Assembly (NCBI GenBank): GCA_019449595.1
Contig: JAGRPL010000014.1
Span: 372,043-436,042 of the forward strand
DNA length: 64,000 nucleotides
Reading direction: 5' to 3'
Source of the DNA: Rhodoferax sp.
GTDB lineage: Bacteria > Pseudomonadota > Gammaproteobacteria > Burkholderiales > Burkholderiaceae_C
Position numbers and translations under genes: made by a program. Each line of letters starts with the position of its first letter. The first letter of the stretch is position 1. Below the pieces are notes generated by a model. It was not told where the DNA came from and did no database searches. It worked only from the letters and a program-made list of their open reading frames with translations. Below are positions 28,288 to 38,700 of the stretch, piece by piece.

Positions 28288-29004
28288 ATGAACACTGCAA
28301 CTTTGGACAAAATCCCGGCGGAGAAGGCCACTTCGGTACGCTACCTGTGGGTGGCCGTGGCCGGCCTGGGGGCAGCGGTACTGGCTTTGGGCGCCGCCCT
28401 GGTGCAGGTGCAGACCCATCCCCGGGCCATGGTCGCGGCCGAAACCCTGTCGGTGCCGGCCGAGGTGCGAGCCGCACCGGCGAACGCGGTGGACGCTGCG
28501 CATCCGGCGGCTGCTGAAAATTCAAGCCAAAAAGAGGCTGCAAGCAAGGTAAGACCTGCGCCAACAGCTACCAAAAAGATAGCAAAAACCAGGGTGGCCC
28601 AGCCCGTGCCGCTCCCTCCGGGCCCGGCCGTGGCCGACGCACCGCCACCGCCATGGAGCGCCCCGGCGCCCAAGGCCGTGTGCGCGCGCTGCGGCACGGT
28701 GGAAGCCGTGACGCCCCTGCAGCAGGAGGCGGCGCCCAGTGGCCTTGGGGCCATTGCCGGCGCGGTGCTGGGCGGACTGGTGGGCAACCAGTTCGGCGGG
28801 GGTGACGGCAAGGCGGTGGCCACCATGGCCGGTGCCCTGGGCGGCGGCTGGGCGGGCAACACGGTGGAAAAACGCATGAAGAAGGAGACCGTGTACCAGG
28901 TTGACGTGCGCATGGAAGACGGCAGCACCCAGCGGGTGGTGCAAAACAGCCCGGTGGCGGTGGGTGCCCACGTGACGGTGGACGGCGGCGTCATCACGCC
29001 GTAG
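28288..29004 (+). CDS. Glycine-zipper 2TM-domain envelope protein
   Basis: A 238-residue protein: an N-terminal membrane anchor (about 20-42), an Ala/Pro/Lys-rich linker, a CARCGTVEAV segment, then the glycine-zipper block LGAIAGAVLGGLVGNQFGGG and a small beta-rich tail that binds nothing known (VYQVDVRMEDGSTQRVV). This matches SlyB/OsmB-like glycine-zipper 2TM proteins of the Gram-negative envelope. GAAAGGAACG precedes the ATG. No lipobox is seen, so it is probably anchored in the inner membrane. Role unknown. Confidence 0.8.
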   Translation: MNTATLDKIPAEKATSVRYLWVAVAGLGAAVLALGAALVQVQTHPRAMVAAETLSVPAEVRAAPANAVDAAHPAAAENSSQKEAASKVRPAPTATKKIAKTRVAQPVPLPPGPAVADAPPPPWSAPAPKAVCARCGTVEAVTPLQQEAAPSGLGAIAGAVLGGLVGNQFGGGDGKAVATMAGALGGGWAGNTVEKRMKKETVYQVDVRMEDGSTQRVVQNSPVAVGAHVTVDGGVITP

Positions 29005-29123
29005 GGAACCTGGCCGGTGTGGGGCCTGCCGGGGCCGGATTGGTGACTTTAGTCACGGCCCGGCGGCCCTTGTGTTGGTTAGCGCGTGCTATTATTTTCG
29101 CTTACCAGCACAAGGAATAGCGC

Positions 29124-30887
29124 ATGAACAAGGCAGCCGTAGCGCCCAACGCGGCGGACGCTTCGCGAACGGCCCCGGGGCGCCCGGAGAAACAGCGTCT
29201 GGGTGATGTGCTGGTGCAGCAGCGCCTGATTTCGCAGGAACAGCTGCAGCAGACGCTGGAGCTGCAGCGCCAGACCGGCAAGAAGGTGGGCCGCCTGCTC
29301 ATCGAGTCCGGCGTCATTACCGAAGAGTTGCTGGCCAACGGCCTGGCGCGCCAGTTGCGCATTCCGTTCGTCAATCTTAAGACCTTCCCGTTTCGGGCCG
29401 ATGTGGTCAAGCTCTTGCCCGAGTCGGCGGCGCGGCGCTTCCGGGCGCTGGTGCTGGAAGACAAGGGCGACCTGCTGCTGGTGGCCCTGGGTGATCCGCT
29501 GGACTTGTTCGCCTATGACGAGCTGACCCGCATCCTCAAACGTCCCATCGGCATTGCCGCGGTGCCCGAGAGCCAGCTGGCGCCGGCGTTTGACCGCCTG
29601 TACCGGCGCACCGAAGAAATCAGCGGCCTGGCGCGCGCCCTGGAAAAAGACCTGGGCGATGCGGTGGACTTCGGCGAGTTGTCCGCCAGCGTGGGCATTG
29701 AAGGCGCACCGGTGGTGCGGCTGTTGCAGTCGCTGTTTGAAGACGCCATGCAGGTGGGGGCGTCCGACATCCACATCGAACCGCAGGAAGCGGGGCTGCA
29801 GGTGCGCGTGCGGGTGGACGGCGTGCTGCAGACGCAGACCCAGGCCGACAAGCGCATCGGGGCCGCACTGGCCCAGCGTCTCAAGCTCATGGCCGGGCTG
29901 GACATTTCCGAGAAGCGCCTGCCGCAGGACGGCCGTTTCAGCGTGCGCCTGAAGGACAACACCATCGACGTGCGCCTGTCCACCCTGCCCACCGCCTATG
30001 GCGAGTCCGCCGTGATGCGTCTTCTGGTGCAGGGCGGCGGCATGCGCCGCCTGGACAGCATCGGCATGCCGTCCTACATGCTCAAGCGCTTTCGCGAAAT
30101 CCTGGGCCGCAGTGCGGGCATGGTGCTGGTCACCGGCCCCACCGGTTCCGGCAAGACGACCACGCTATATGCCGCGCTGGCGGAGGTCAACGCGGCCGAG
30201 CTCAAGGTCATCACGGTGGAAGACCCGGTGGAATACCGCCTGCCCGGCATCACGCAGGTGCAGGTGAATGAAAAGATTGACTTGACCTTTGCCCGGGTGC
30301 TACGCGCCACGCTGCGCCAGGATCCCGACGTCATCCTGGTGGGGGAAATGCGCGACCCCGAGACCGCGGAAATCGGCATGCGCTCGGCCATCACGGGTCA
30401 CCTGGTGCTGTCCACCCTGCACACGCGCGACGCCATGAGCACGCCGTTTCGCCTGCTGGACATGGGGGTGCCGGCGTTCATGGTGGCCACCTCGCTGCAG
30501 GCGGTCATTGCCCAGCGGCTGCTGCGGCTGAACTGCCCGGAGTGTTCCGAGCCCCATGCGCCTACGGCGCAGGAACAGGCCTGGCTCGATGGCATGCTGC
30601 TGCCGGGGCAGACCCTGGTGTCCCAGCGGGGCCGGGGCTGTTCGGCCTGCAACGGCACCGGCTACGCCGGGCGCCAGGGCGTCTACGAGTTGCTGGAGAT
30701 GGATGCTGCGCTGGCGCACGCCGCGTCGCACGCCGACCCGGCCGCCTTCCTGCACACCGCCCGCGAGCGCATGCAGGGCCACACCATTGCCTACCACGCG
30801 CTGGAACTGGTGCGCCAGGGGCGCACCTCGCTGGCCGAGGCGCTGCGCGTGGGCTTTGACCTTGACGACATGGAAAAGCAGGGCTAA
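29124..30887 (+). CDS. mshE: MSHA pilus extension ATPase
   Basis: A 587-residue GspE/PilB-family ATPase. Its N-terminus (about 25-160) is a MshEN-type domain (RLGDVLVQQRLISQEQLQQT), the family c-di-GMP receptor. The ATPase core follows: Walker A GPTGSGKTTTL, Asp box, Walker B VILVGEMRDPETAEI, His box GHLVLSTLHTRDA, and a zinc site (CPEC...CSACNGTGY). It powers pilin assembly at the inner membrane. Position 34, usually Gly in the MshEN motif, is Arg here. First gene of the MSHA cluster. Confidence 0.93.
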   Translation: MNKAAVAPNAADASRTAPGRPEKQRLGDVLVQQRLISQEQLQQTLELQRQTGKKVGRLLIESGVITEELLANGLARQLRIPFVNLKTFPFRADVVKLLPESAARRFRALVLEDKGDLLLVALGDPLDLFAYDELTRILKRPIGIAAVPESQLAPAFDRLYRRTEEISGLARALEKDLGDAVDFGELSASVGIEGAPVVRLLQSLFEDAMQVGASDIHIEPQEAGLQVRVRVDGVLQTQTQADKRIGAALAQRLKLMAGLDISEKRLPQDGRFSVRLKDNTIDVRLSTLPTAYGESAVMRLLVQGGGMRRLDSIGMPSYMLKRFREILGRSAGMVLVTGPTGSGKTTTLYAALAEVNAAELKVITVEDPVEYRLPGITQVQVNEKIDLTFARVLRATLRQDPDVILVGEMRDPETAEIGMRSAITGHLVLSTLHTRDAMSTPFRLLDMGVPAFMVATSLQAVIAQRLLRLNCPECSEPHAPTAQEQAWLDGMLLPGQTLVSQRGRGCSACNGTGYAGRQGVYELLEMDAALAHAASHADPAAFLHTARERMQGHTIAYHALELVRQGRTSLAEALRVGFDLDDMEKQG

Positions 30888-30893
30888 CGCGTC

Positions 30894-32132
30894 ATGGCAC
30901 TGTACGAATGGCGCGGGCGCAACAAGCGCGGTGAGGCAGTCCAGGGGCAACTGGAGGCCATGACCGAAGGAGGCGTTGCCGATCAGCTCAGCGCCATCGG
31001 GGTGGCCCCGGTGCACATCGCCCTGGCGCCGGTGGCTGAAGAAGGCCAGGCCGAAGGCTGGCTCGACCGCCTGACCCGCAAACCCGTGGTGCCGGAAGAC
31101 ATCATGGTGTTTTCGCGCCAGATGTACACCCTGAACAAGGCGGGGGTTCCGATCCTGCGGGCGTTTGCCGGTCTGCAGGCCTCGGCCACCAAGCCCGCCA
31201 TGGTGGAAATGCTCAAGGACATGCGGGCCAGCCTGGACCAGGGGCGCGAGCTGTCGGCCGCCATTGCCCGCCACGCCGACCTGTTTGGCGCCTTCTACAT
31301 CGCGATGATCCGGGTGGGCGAGATGACCGGCCGGCTGACCGAGGTGTTCTTGCGCCTGAACGAGCACATGGAGTTTGAGCGCGATGTGCGCGAGCGCATC
31401 AAGCAGGCCGTGCGTTACCCCATATTTGTGCTGGTGGCCATGGCGATCGCCGTGGTCATTCTCAACATCTTTGTCATTCCGGTGTTTGCCAAGGTTTTTG
31501 CCGGCTTCAACACGCAGTTGCCGCTGATCACCCGGGGTCTGCTGGCGTTTTCGGGTTGGATGCTGGCTTGGTGGCCCTTGCTGCTGGCGTTGGTGTTTGT
31601 GGCGGTGGTGCTGGTGCGGGGTTACCTGCGCACGCCCGAGGGACGCTACCGCTGGGACGCCCGCAAGATCAAGCTGCCCATCGTGGGCGACATCATCCTC
31701 AAGGCCACACTGGCCCGCTTCGCGCGCAGTTTTGCGCTGTCCAGCCAGAGCGGCGTGCCATTGGTGCAGGCGCTTACTGTGGTGGCGCAGACAGTGGACA
31801 ACGCCTACATCGGCGGCTGCATCGAGGAAATGCGCGATGGCATCGAACGGGGCGAAAGCATTTCGCGCTGCGCGGCGGCCACCGGCGTGTTCACGCCCGT
31901 GGTGCTGCAGATGATTGCGGTGGGGGAGGAAACCGGCGAGCTCGACGCCCTGCTGTTTGAAATTGCCGGCATGTACGAGCGCGAGACCGACTACAGTATC
32001 AAGGGCCTGTCCGCTGCCATCGAACCCATTTTGCTCGCCGTCATTGCTGTGCTGGTGTTGCTGCTGGCGCTGGGCGTGTTCCTGCCCCTGTGGAACATGG
32101 GTCAGGCGGCCTTGGGCAAAGGCGGCGGCTAG
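30894..32132 (+). CDS. mshG: MSHA pilus inner-membrane platform protein
   Basis: A 412-residue GspF/PilC-family protein with two repeated cytoplasmic helical domains (VFSRQMYTLNKAGVPILRAF and FARSFALSSQSGVPLVQALT) and three membrane helices. It starts 6 bp after mshE. It is the platform that MshE acts on. Length and repeat pattern are normal for the family. Confidence 0.93.
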   Translation: MALYEWRGRNKRGEAVQGQLEAMTEGGVADQLSAIGVAPVHIALAPVAEEGQAEGWLDRLTRKPVVPEDIMVFSRQMYTLNKAGVPILRAFAGLQASATKPAMVEMLKDMRASLDQGRELSAAIARHADLFGAFYIAMIRVGEMTGRLTEVFLRLNEHMEFERDVRERIKQAVRYPIFVLVAMAIAVVILNIFVIPVFAKVFAGFNTQLPLITRGLLAFSGWMLAWWPLLLALVFVAVVLVRGYLRTPEGRYRWDARKIKLPIVGDIILKATLARFARSFALSSQSGVPLVQALTVVAQTVDNAYIGGCIEEMRDGIERGESISRCAAATGVFTPVVLQMIAVGEETGELDALLFEIAGMYERETDYSIKGLSAAIEPILLAVIAVLVLLLALGVFLPLWNMGQAALGKGGG

Positions 32133-32134
32133 GC

Positions 32135-32650
32135 GTGCCCGGTTCCGTCGTGCGTTCCTCTGAATCCGAATCGGCGCCGCTCTGGAGCCGGCGGCTGACC
32201 GAGTGGAGCCTGCTGGTGCTGGTGCTGGGCGTGGTGGTCTGGGCCTTCGGGCACCAGGTGCGCGTCGTGCAGGGCATGGGGGAGCGCGCTGCCGTGCAGT
32301 CCACCCTGGGCGCCGTGCGCACCGCGCTGGTGATTGACCACATGCAAACCAGTATGCGGTCGGCGGACACTGGCAACGCGGTACGGCAGAACAATCCTTT
32401 CTTGTTGCTGCGCAGCAGCCCAGCCAACTACGCCGGTAACACCACAAGGGCTGACATGGAAGCGGTGGCACCGGGCAGCTGGGTTTTTGACCCGGATTGT
32501 GTTTGCATCGGCTACCGCCTGCTGTACCCGCAATGGCTGGAAAGCCCGGTGGGCGCAGAGGGGGTTTGGTTTCGTATCGAATCCACGGCCGGCCCCTTGC
32601 AAGTCACGCCGCTGGAGCGCTACCTGTGGCAAGGGGTGGAGGTGGATTGA
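32135..32650 (+). CDS. mshF: MSHA accessory protein, MshF-like
   Basis: A 171-residue protein from GTG 32135, two bases after the mshG stop. One N-terminal membrane helix (WSLLVLVLGVVVWAFGH) is followed by a periplasmic domain; there is no prepilin peptidase site. The sequence is weakly conserved and I assign MshF mainly from position between mshG and the pilin gene, as in Vibrio. GTG 32150 is another possible start. Confidence 0.6.
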   Translation: MPGSVVRSSESESAPLWSRRLTEWSLLVLVLGVVVWAFGHQVRVVQGMGERAAVQSTLGAVRTALVIDHMQTSMRSADTGNAVRQNNPFLLLRSSPANYAGNTTRADMEAVAPGSWVFDPDCVCIGYRLLYPQWLESPVGAEGVWFRIESTAGPLQVTPLERYLWQGVEVD

Positions 32651-32838
32651 ATTCTGGCTCGCAAAATGTGCGATTTGTGCCGAATTTGTGAACTATTGCA
32701 GGTACTTAACGCGTCATTTTGATGCGAAATATGACGTTGCGGCACTAAAATCTGGGCGGAATACCCCGACAGGGTGCAACGTTGGAACTGAGTATGTTGG
32801 TCGGGTGTAGTGGATTTTTAACTTAAAAGGCAAATGAC

Positions 32839-33225
32839 ATGAAGCAAGTACAACGCGGTTTTACTTTGATTGAGTTGGTCATGGTGATCGTGATCCTCGG
32901 CATTTTGGCTGCTGTGGCGATTCCAAAGTTTGTGGATCTGAGTACTGAGGCTTTGACTGCGTCTAAAGCGGGCATGTCTGGTGCGGTGCGATCCGCATAT
33001 GCGGTTGAATATGCGAGACGTGCTGCGCAAAGCGTCAGTCCCTTGACTCCGACGGTGACTGAGCTGGCGGCCGCCATTACCCCTCCAGGGACTGCCGTAG
33101 CCACGGGTGTACAAGTTGTAATTAACGGAACAAACTATGTCGTTCCCACCTTCACCGATGCTGCCTGTGCCACCGCGACAGCCGCTGTGGGCAATACAGT
33201 CGCTTGTGTTGGCACAATTCCATAA
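32839..33225 (+). CDS. mshA: MSHA major pilin (type IV prepilin)
   Basis: A 128-residue type IVa-like prepilin: a short leader MKQVQRG, then cleavage before FTLIELVMVIVILGILAAVA with Glu5 present. The globular part is small and has two cysteines near the C-terminus (DAACATA and VACVG) that probably form the D-loop disulfide. It has a 188-bp upstream gap with a TAAAAT hexamer at 32746-32751 and two terminators after it, so it is probably transcribed separately at high level. Confidence 0.9.
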   Translation: MKQVQRGFTLIELVMVIVILGILAAVAIPKFVDLSTEALTASKAGMSGAVRSAYAVEYARRAAQSVSPLTPTVTELAAAITPPGTAVATGVQVVINGTNYVVPTFTDAACATATAAVGNTVACVGTIP

Positions 33226-33247
33226 GCCCTTTGGTTTAAACCGATCC

Positions 33248-33272
33248 TGCCCACAGATTTGTGGGCATTGTT
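33248..33272 (+). terminator. Terminator-like hairpin after mshA (first)
   Basis: An 8-bp stem TGCCCACA/TGTGGGCA (33248-33255 and 33260-33267) with a 4-base loop, followed by TTGTTG. It lies 23 bp beyond the mshA stop. Confidence 0.65.
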
Positions 33273-33301
33273 GAGTGTTCTGGAATCTGATTGATTCAAA
33301 T

Positions 33302-33341
33302 GCGCGAGAGTTTCATTACGAAGCCCTCGCGCTTTTGCTTT
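33302..33341 (+). terminator. Terminator-like hairpin after mshA (second)
   Basis: A 7-bp GC stem GCGCGAG/CTCGCGC (33302-33308 and 33326-33332) with a long loop, followed by TTTTGCTTT. Together with the hairpin at 33248 it gives the mshA message a double 3' stop before mshC. Confidence 0.65.
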
Positions 33342-33446
33342 GTACCAGTCCTCGGCAAGAGGTATTTCCTTTAGCTAAAGAGATTGAAGTTGGTGGCATA
33401 TCAAGCGGCTACTGGGGTCAGTGATACTTAACTGAGGGCGCAAAAA

Positions 33447-34007
33447 ATGGATAGCATTCAGATGAGTGCTACTGTCATGTCCACTCATAAGGGCGGAGGC
33501 AAGTTGGGGCTTTTGCTATCTGAACGAAGGGCGCACCAAAGGGGCTTTACCCTGGTTGAGTTGGTCATGACTATGGTGCTGCTGGGCGTGTTGGCCGCAG
33601 TTGCTGCCCCGCGCATCTTCAACACCAATGACTTCAACGCCCGTGGATTCCATGACGAGACATTGGCCATGTTGCGGTACGCTCAGAAAACGGCCATTGC
33701 GCAACGCCGCACCGTGTGCGTGACGTTTGGTACCAACACCCTTGCGCTGGCCATTGCGGCCGCGCCTGCAATTCCCAGCTGTGCGGCGCCCGGTACCCTG
33801 AGTGGCCCCAACGGCGCTGCGCCGGTCATTACGGCCAGGTCCACGGTCACCTATGCCAATCCGGCGTATCCCGAATTGCGGTTCGATGGGCTGGGGCAAC
33901 CGCTGGACAACAACGGGGTGGCGTTAACCGGCGCCCGAACCCTGCAGGTCAGCGGGGCCGCCAACACCATTACCGTAGAGGCTGCCACGGGCTATGTTCA
34001 TGAGTAA
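33447..34007 (+). CDS. mshC: MshC-like minor prepilin (GspH/FimT type)
   Basis: A 186-residue prepilin with an unusually long leader: the cleavage site is at RG-FTLVELVMTMVLLGVLAA near residue 33, unless the start is the internal ATG at 33477. Downstream RYAQKTAIAQRRTVCV is the GspH/FimT-like helix. It shares 14 bp with the next prepilin gene. A minor pilin expected at the tip. Confidence 0.8.
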   Translation: MDSIQMSATVMSTHKGGGKLGLLLSERRAHQRGFTLVELVMTMVLLGVLAAVAAPRIFNTNDFNARGFHDETLAMLRYAQKTAIAQRRTVCVTFGTNTLALAIAAAPAIPSCAAPGTLSGPNGAAPVITARSTVTYANPAYPELRFDGLGQPLDNNGVALTGARTLQVSGAANTITVEAATGYVHE

Positions 34008-34449
34008 GTTGCGCCATCAGGGCTTTACGCTGATCGAGGTCATCATCTTCATCGTGGTGGTGAGCGCAGGCCTGGTGGGCATCCTCGCGGTGAGCAATGC
34101 GGTCGTCCAATCCAGTGCCGACCCCATGGTGCGCAAGCAGGCGGTGGCCATTGCCGAATCCTTGCTGGAGGAAATTGCACTCAAGGAATATGCCAACCCG
34201 GTGGGTGGCTATACGGGAACAGATCGCGCCCAGTTTGACGACGTCGATGACTACGCCGGCTACGCGACCACGGGTATCAAGGACGTATCCGGCTCGGCGG
34301 TGGCGGGGCTGGGGCGCTACAACGTGGCGGTGGCCGTGGCGTCAACGGCCGATCTGCCCGGTGTGGCAGCCAAGCAAATAACGGTGACCGTTACGGTTAC
34401 GGGTTCCCCTGAGGCCATCATCCTGACCGGTTACCGGAGCAACTACTAG
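33994..34449 (+). CDS. mshD: MshD-like minor prepilin
   Basis: A 151-residue prepilin: leader MFMSKLRHQG, then FTLIEVIIFIVVVSAGLVGI and a VRKQAVAIAESLLEEI helix typical of GspI/PilV-like minor pilins. ATG 33994 or 34000 start; both lie inside the end of mshC. Position fits MshD. Confidence 0.8.
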   Translation: MFMSKLRHQGFTLIEVIIFIVVVSAGLVGILAVSNAVVQSSADPMVRKQAVAIAESLLEEIALKEYANPVGGYTGTDRAQFDDVDDYAGYATTGIKDVSGSAVAGLGRYNVAVAVASTADLPGVAAKQITVTVTVTGSPEAIILTGYRSNY

Positions 34450-34451
34450 CC

Positions 34452-35276
34452 ATGCGCATACCGAGTCGTCAGCACGGTTTCACTCTCATTGAACTGGTCA
34501 TGGTCATTGTCATCCTGGGGGTGATTGGCGGCGTGGTGGCGGTTTTCATGCGCGGCCCCATCGATGCGTACTTTGCGAGTGCCCGACGAGCTGCACTGAC
34601 CGATGTGGCCGACACCACCGTGCGCCGCATGGCCCGCGATATCCGCAAGGCCTTGCCTAACAGCATCCGCACCCCCAGCGCCACCTGTCTGGAGTTCATC
34701 CCCACCAAAACCGGCGGCCGCTACCGGGCGGATGATTCCGCTGCTGGATTGGATTTCAGTGCGACCGATTCCAGTTTCAACATGCTGGGCAGCAATAGCA
34801 CCTTGCCGGGAAGCACCGACAGCTTGCCGGTGGACCAGCGCATCGCGACGGGCGACATCATCGTGGTCTACAACCTGGGCATCGCGGGTGCCGACGCCTA
34901 CAGCCAGGACAATACGTCCGCAGTGACCGCTGTGGCGGCGGAAACGGCAGCGCCGATCGAAACGCCGATCACCATTAACCCCAAACGTTTTCCGCTGGCC
35001 TCGGGCAGCAACCGCTTCCACGTGGTGCCAGCAAACGAGAACATCGTTTCCTATGTATGCAGCGGTACCGATCTGCACCGCACCGCCACGCTTGGTTTTA
35101 CCAGTTCCTGCCCTGCGACGGGGCCAATTCTGGCGCGCAACGTCAGTGCCTGCACGTTTGCCTACGGTGGTTCGGACCTGCAACGCAACGCCCTGGTCCG
35201 CATGGTGCTGCAATTGACGGATGCGGGTGAAACCGTCACGCTGCAGCACGAAGTGCATGTAAACAATACCCCATGA
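34452..35276 (+). CDS. mshO: MshO-like minor prepilin
   Basis: A 274-residue prepilin of GspJ/PilW style: leader MRIPSRQHG, then FTLIELVMVIVILGVIGGVV, followed by VRRMARDIRKALPNSIRTP. The large beta-rich body has three cysteines. It starts 2 bp after mshD and overlaps mshP by 4 bp (ATGA). Confidence 0.85.
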   Translation: MRIPSRQHGFTLIELVMVIVILGVIGGVVAVFMRGPIDAYFASARRAALTDVADTTVRRMARDIRKALPNSIRTPSATCLEFIPTKTGGRYRADDSAAGLDFSATDSSFNMLGSNSTLPGSTDSLPVDQRIATGDIIVVYNLGIAGADAYSQDNTSAVTAVAAETAAPIETPITINPKRFPLASGSNRFHVVPANENIVSYVCSGTDLHRTATLGFTSSCPATGPILARNVSACTFAYGGSDLQRNALVRMVLQLTDAGETVTLQHEVHVNNTP

Positions 35277-35671
35277 AAATGCCCCGCTTCCATCAACAAG
35301 GTTTTGCCGCCATTGCCGCGGTGTTTCTTGTCGTTGTGCTGGCGGCGTTGGGTGCGTTCATGGTCACGTTTTCCAATACGCAGCAGCTGACCTCGGCACA
35401 GGACGTGCAGGGCTCACGGGCCTACTGGGCGGCGCGGGGGGGGCTTGAGTGGGGCATTGCAAGTGCCCAAGCCGCTGCCGCGTGTCCCGCGTCCCCCACT
35501 GTGCTGACGCTGGAAGGGTTTTCGGTGGAGGTGAGATGCAACCTGGAAACTTACGCGGAGAACAGCGCGTCACCCCGGATGTTCCGGTTCACGGCAGTCG
35601 CTCAATCCGCGGGCGGCGTCGGTAGTGCGGGATTCATCGAGCGCAGTGTGTCGGCATCCATGGAATTCTGA
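35273..35671 (+). CDS. mshP: MshP-like minor prepilin (PilX/GspK type)
   Basis: A 132-residue protein: leader MKMPRFHQQG, then FAAIAAVFLVVVLAALGAFM lacking Glu5, as in PilX/GspK-type tip pilins. RAYWAARGGLEWGI follows, a motif common to that group. Translationally coupled to mshO. Confidence 0.85.
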   Translation: MKMPRFHQQGFAAIAAVFLVVVLAALGAFMVTFSNTQQLTSAQDVQGSRAYWAARGGLEWGIASAQAAAACPASPTVLTLEGFSVEVRCNLETYAENSASPRMFRFTAVAQSAGGVGSAGFIERSVSASMEF

Positions 35672-35722
35672 GGTTGGAAAGCGCATCCGCTGTACTTTGG
35701 GATTTAGTAAGAAAGTCTATTC

Positions 35723-38700
35723 ATGACCGCTAACGAAACATCTGTTGCAAGTCGCGTGCGAACACTGTTTTTCTACATGTTGGTGTGTTCGTTTCTGATG
35801 TTTTTGTCGGGGGTGCAGGCTGCAACGGATTCATTCACAGCGCCAGGTTCCTCGACTTGGACCGCGCCAGCGGGGGTGACCTCCGTTACCGTGGAGGCTT
35901 GGGGCGGCGGTGGGGCGGGCGGCGGCGTGACGGGCAACCCCGCCAAGGGCGGCGGCGGGGCCGGTGGCCAGTACGCTAAAAAAGTTGTGTCGGTTACTCC
36001 AAGCACTTCTTACACGGTTAACGTAGGCGCCGGCGGGGCTGGATCAACCGGAAACGGCACAGCCGGAGGCGACTCTACGTTTGACGCCGCGGTGGTGGCC
36101 AAAGGGGGGGCTGCCGGTGCGAGTGCCGGGGTAGCGGGTGTTGGCAGTAGCACAGGCGGCGCTGGTGATGTCGTATATGCGGGCGGCAGTGGATCGGCGG
36201 GGGTGGTGACGGGCAGCTGCCAAAACGGTGGAGCCGGTGGTGGTGGCGCTGGGAGTAGCGGCGCGGGCGGCAGTGCGTCGGGAAACACTGCGGGTACCGG
36301 GACGAGCGCTGGTGGTGGCGCAGGGGGGGCAGGCAGAAATAGCAGTGGGACAGGCAGCGCAGGCAGTGCCGCCGGTGGCGGCGGCGGTGGCGCTTGTGCT
36401 GAAAGTAATACTAATCAGCTCGGGGGAGCCGGTGCGGCCGGCAAAGTGGTCATCACGTACCTTGCCCCACCTGCGGTCACAACCGCCGCTGCGACAGCGG
36501 TGGCAAAAAATGTGGCCACCCTGAACGGTTCCGTCACCAGCAACGATGCAACCACAACGGTTACCTTCGAATACGGCCTCACTGCTGCATATGGCACCAC
36601 GGTGGCGGCCAGTCCGGCCTCCATCGCCGCCAGCACAGCGGCCACAGCGGTTTCCAAGACGGTATCCGGTCTGTCCTGTGGAACTCTGTACCACTACCGG
36701 GCGGTCGGCGTGAGTAGTGTGGGGACGGCCTCTGGTGCGGATATGACTTTTACGACCTCCGCCTGTCCAACCGTGGTGTCCATTACGGCCGCCAATACCA
36801 ACCCGAATACAGTGAATGCAACGGTGTCCTGGACCGTACTCTTCGATGTCAGCGTGAGCGGCGTTGACGCTTCCGACTTTGTGCTGGTTCCTGGCGGAGG
36901 GGTAACGGGCGCTGCCATCACATCGGTCACCGGGAGTGGCACGACCTGGACGGTGAGTGCCGGCACGGGCACCGCCTACGGCACCCTGGGGTTGAATCTG
37001 GTGGATAACGACTCCATTGTTGACGCGGCGGGTGGTCCCCTGGGGGGGGCGGGTGCCGGCAACGGCAATTTCACGGGAGAGGTTTACACAATTGCACCGC
37101 CCGTTCCGGTTTTGTCCAAGCTGTCCAGCACGGCAGCGGCGGTGGTTGGCGATGTGGTGACCTTCACCATCTCGGCCATCAACCCGTACAGCATGGGTAT
37201 GACCGGCGTGACGGTGAGCGATGTGCTGCCCGCAGGCATGGCGTACGCAACGCACGCGGCCACAACGGGGAGCGCCACAGTTTCCGGTCAAACGGTGACC
37301 TGGAGCATTCCGACCCTGTCGGCGGGTGGCACCGCACAGCTGACCCTGGCGGTCAAGTTGACGCAAAAGGGGGCATTGACCAATACCGTGACGTCGCCGG
37401 GTGCCACCAGCGCCAGCGCCTCGGTCCTGGTGTTGGCCAGTGCGGTCACCCACTTCCATCTGGATGAAACCGCTGGCTCCTGGAACGGCACGACGAATGA
37501 AGTGATTGACAGTGGAGGCAATGCCACCAGCGGGCGCCGTCGGGCGACGAGCACGCCGACCACCACCAACGTCGTAAGTCCCAGTCCCACCATTCCGTCG
37601 CAATATCCGTCCGTGGTGGGAGGGTTCTGCAACGCCGCCAAATTTACGGGCGACGCAGTGGTTGAAGTGCCGCACAGTACGGCCTTTGACTACACCACGA
37701 CGTTGTCGGCCTCGGCGTGGGTCTACCCGACGGCTTACCCCACGTCTGATTTGTATTCGATCCTGTCGAACGACACCAACTATGAATTCCACCTGGATAC
37801 CAATGGCCGGTTGTACTGGTGGTGGAATGCTGACAACTTGACGTCGGCTGCTCAGATTCCCCTCAATAAATGGACCCATATTGCCATCACCATGGACTCA
37901 TCTGCCACCGGGGGGCGGCAGCGCATTTACATCAACGGGGTGGCCGATACCAACACGAAGAGCTGGACGGGAACGTTGCAGAGCAATCCCTGTCCCTTCT
38001 ATATTGGGGGGGACATCAACACCGCAGCGACCTGCAACGCCCCCAATGCCGCCCGGAATTTCCGCGGCATGATCGATGAGGTCAAGCTTTACGGCTACGA
38101 GCTGAGTCAGGCCGAGGTGCAGGCCGACATGAACCTGGGACGCAATTGCTCGGGTTCCACTTACGACCATATCCGCATTGAGCACGATGCTTCCGGTTCG
38201 GTCTGCACGCCCGAGGTGGTCACGGTCAAGGCCTGTCTCACGGCGGATTGTTCCACACTGTATCCCGGCAACGTCACGGTGAACATGTCGGTGTCACCCA
38301 CGGGCACTTGGGTGGGAGGGAATCAGCTGATTCTCACGAATGGCGTGGGGACCATGACCTTGAGCAACTCAACGTCCGGCAACGTCACACTGGGAACGAG
38401 CAGCGCAGTGCCCACAGCGGCCAATGCCACGCGCTGCTTCGCCGGCAGCACCGAAACCTGCACCATGAATTTTGCCAGCGCGTCCTGTGCCTTTGATGCG
38501 GTGGAACCCGGTGCTGCCCCCAAGACGCGTCTGTTCACCAAGCTCGCGGGGACGGATTTCAAGGTGGATGTGATGGCCGTCAGCGGCAGTGCGGTCAACA
38601 CCGGCTACACCGGAACCGTCAAGGCCGATCTGGTGGATGCTTCTGCATCGACCTGCCCAACGGGGTCCGGTCTCACCAGTGCGCAGTCCCTGGTATTCGC

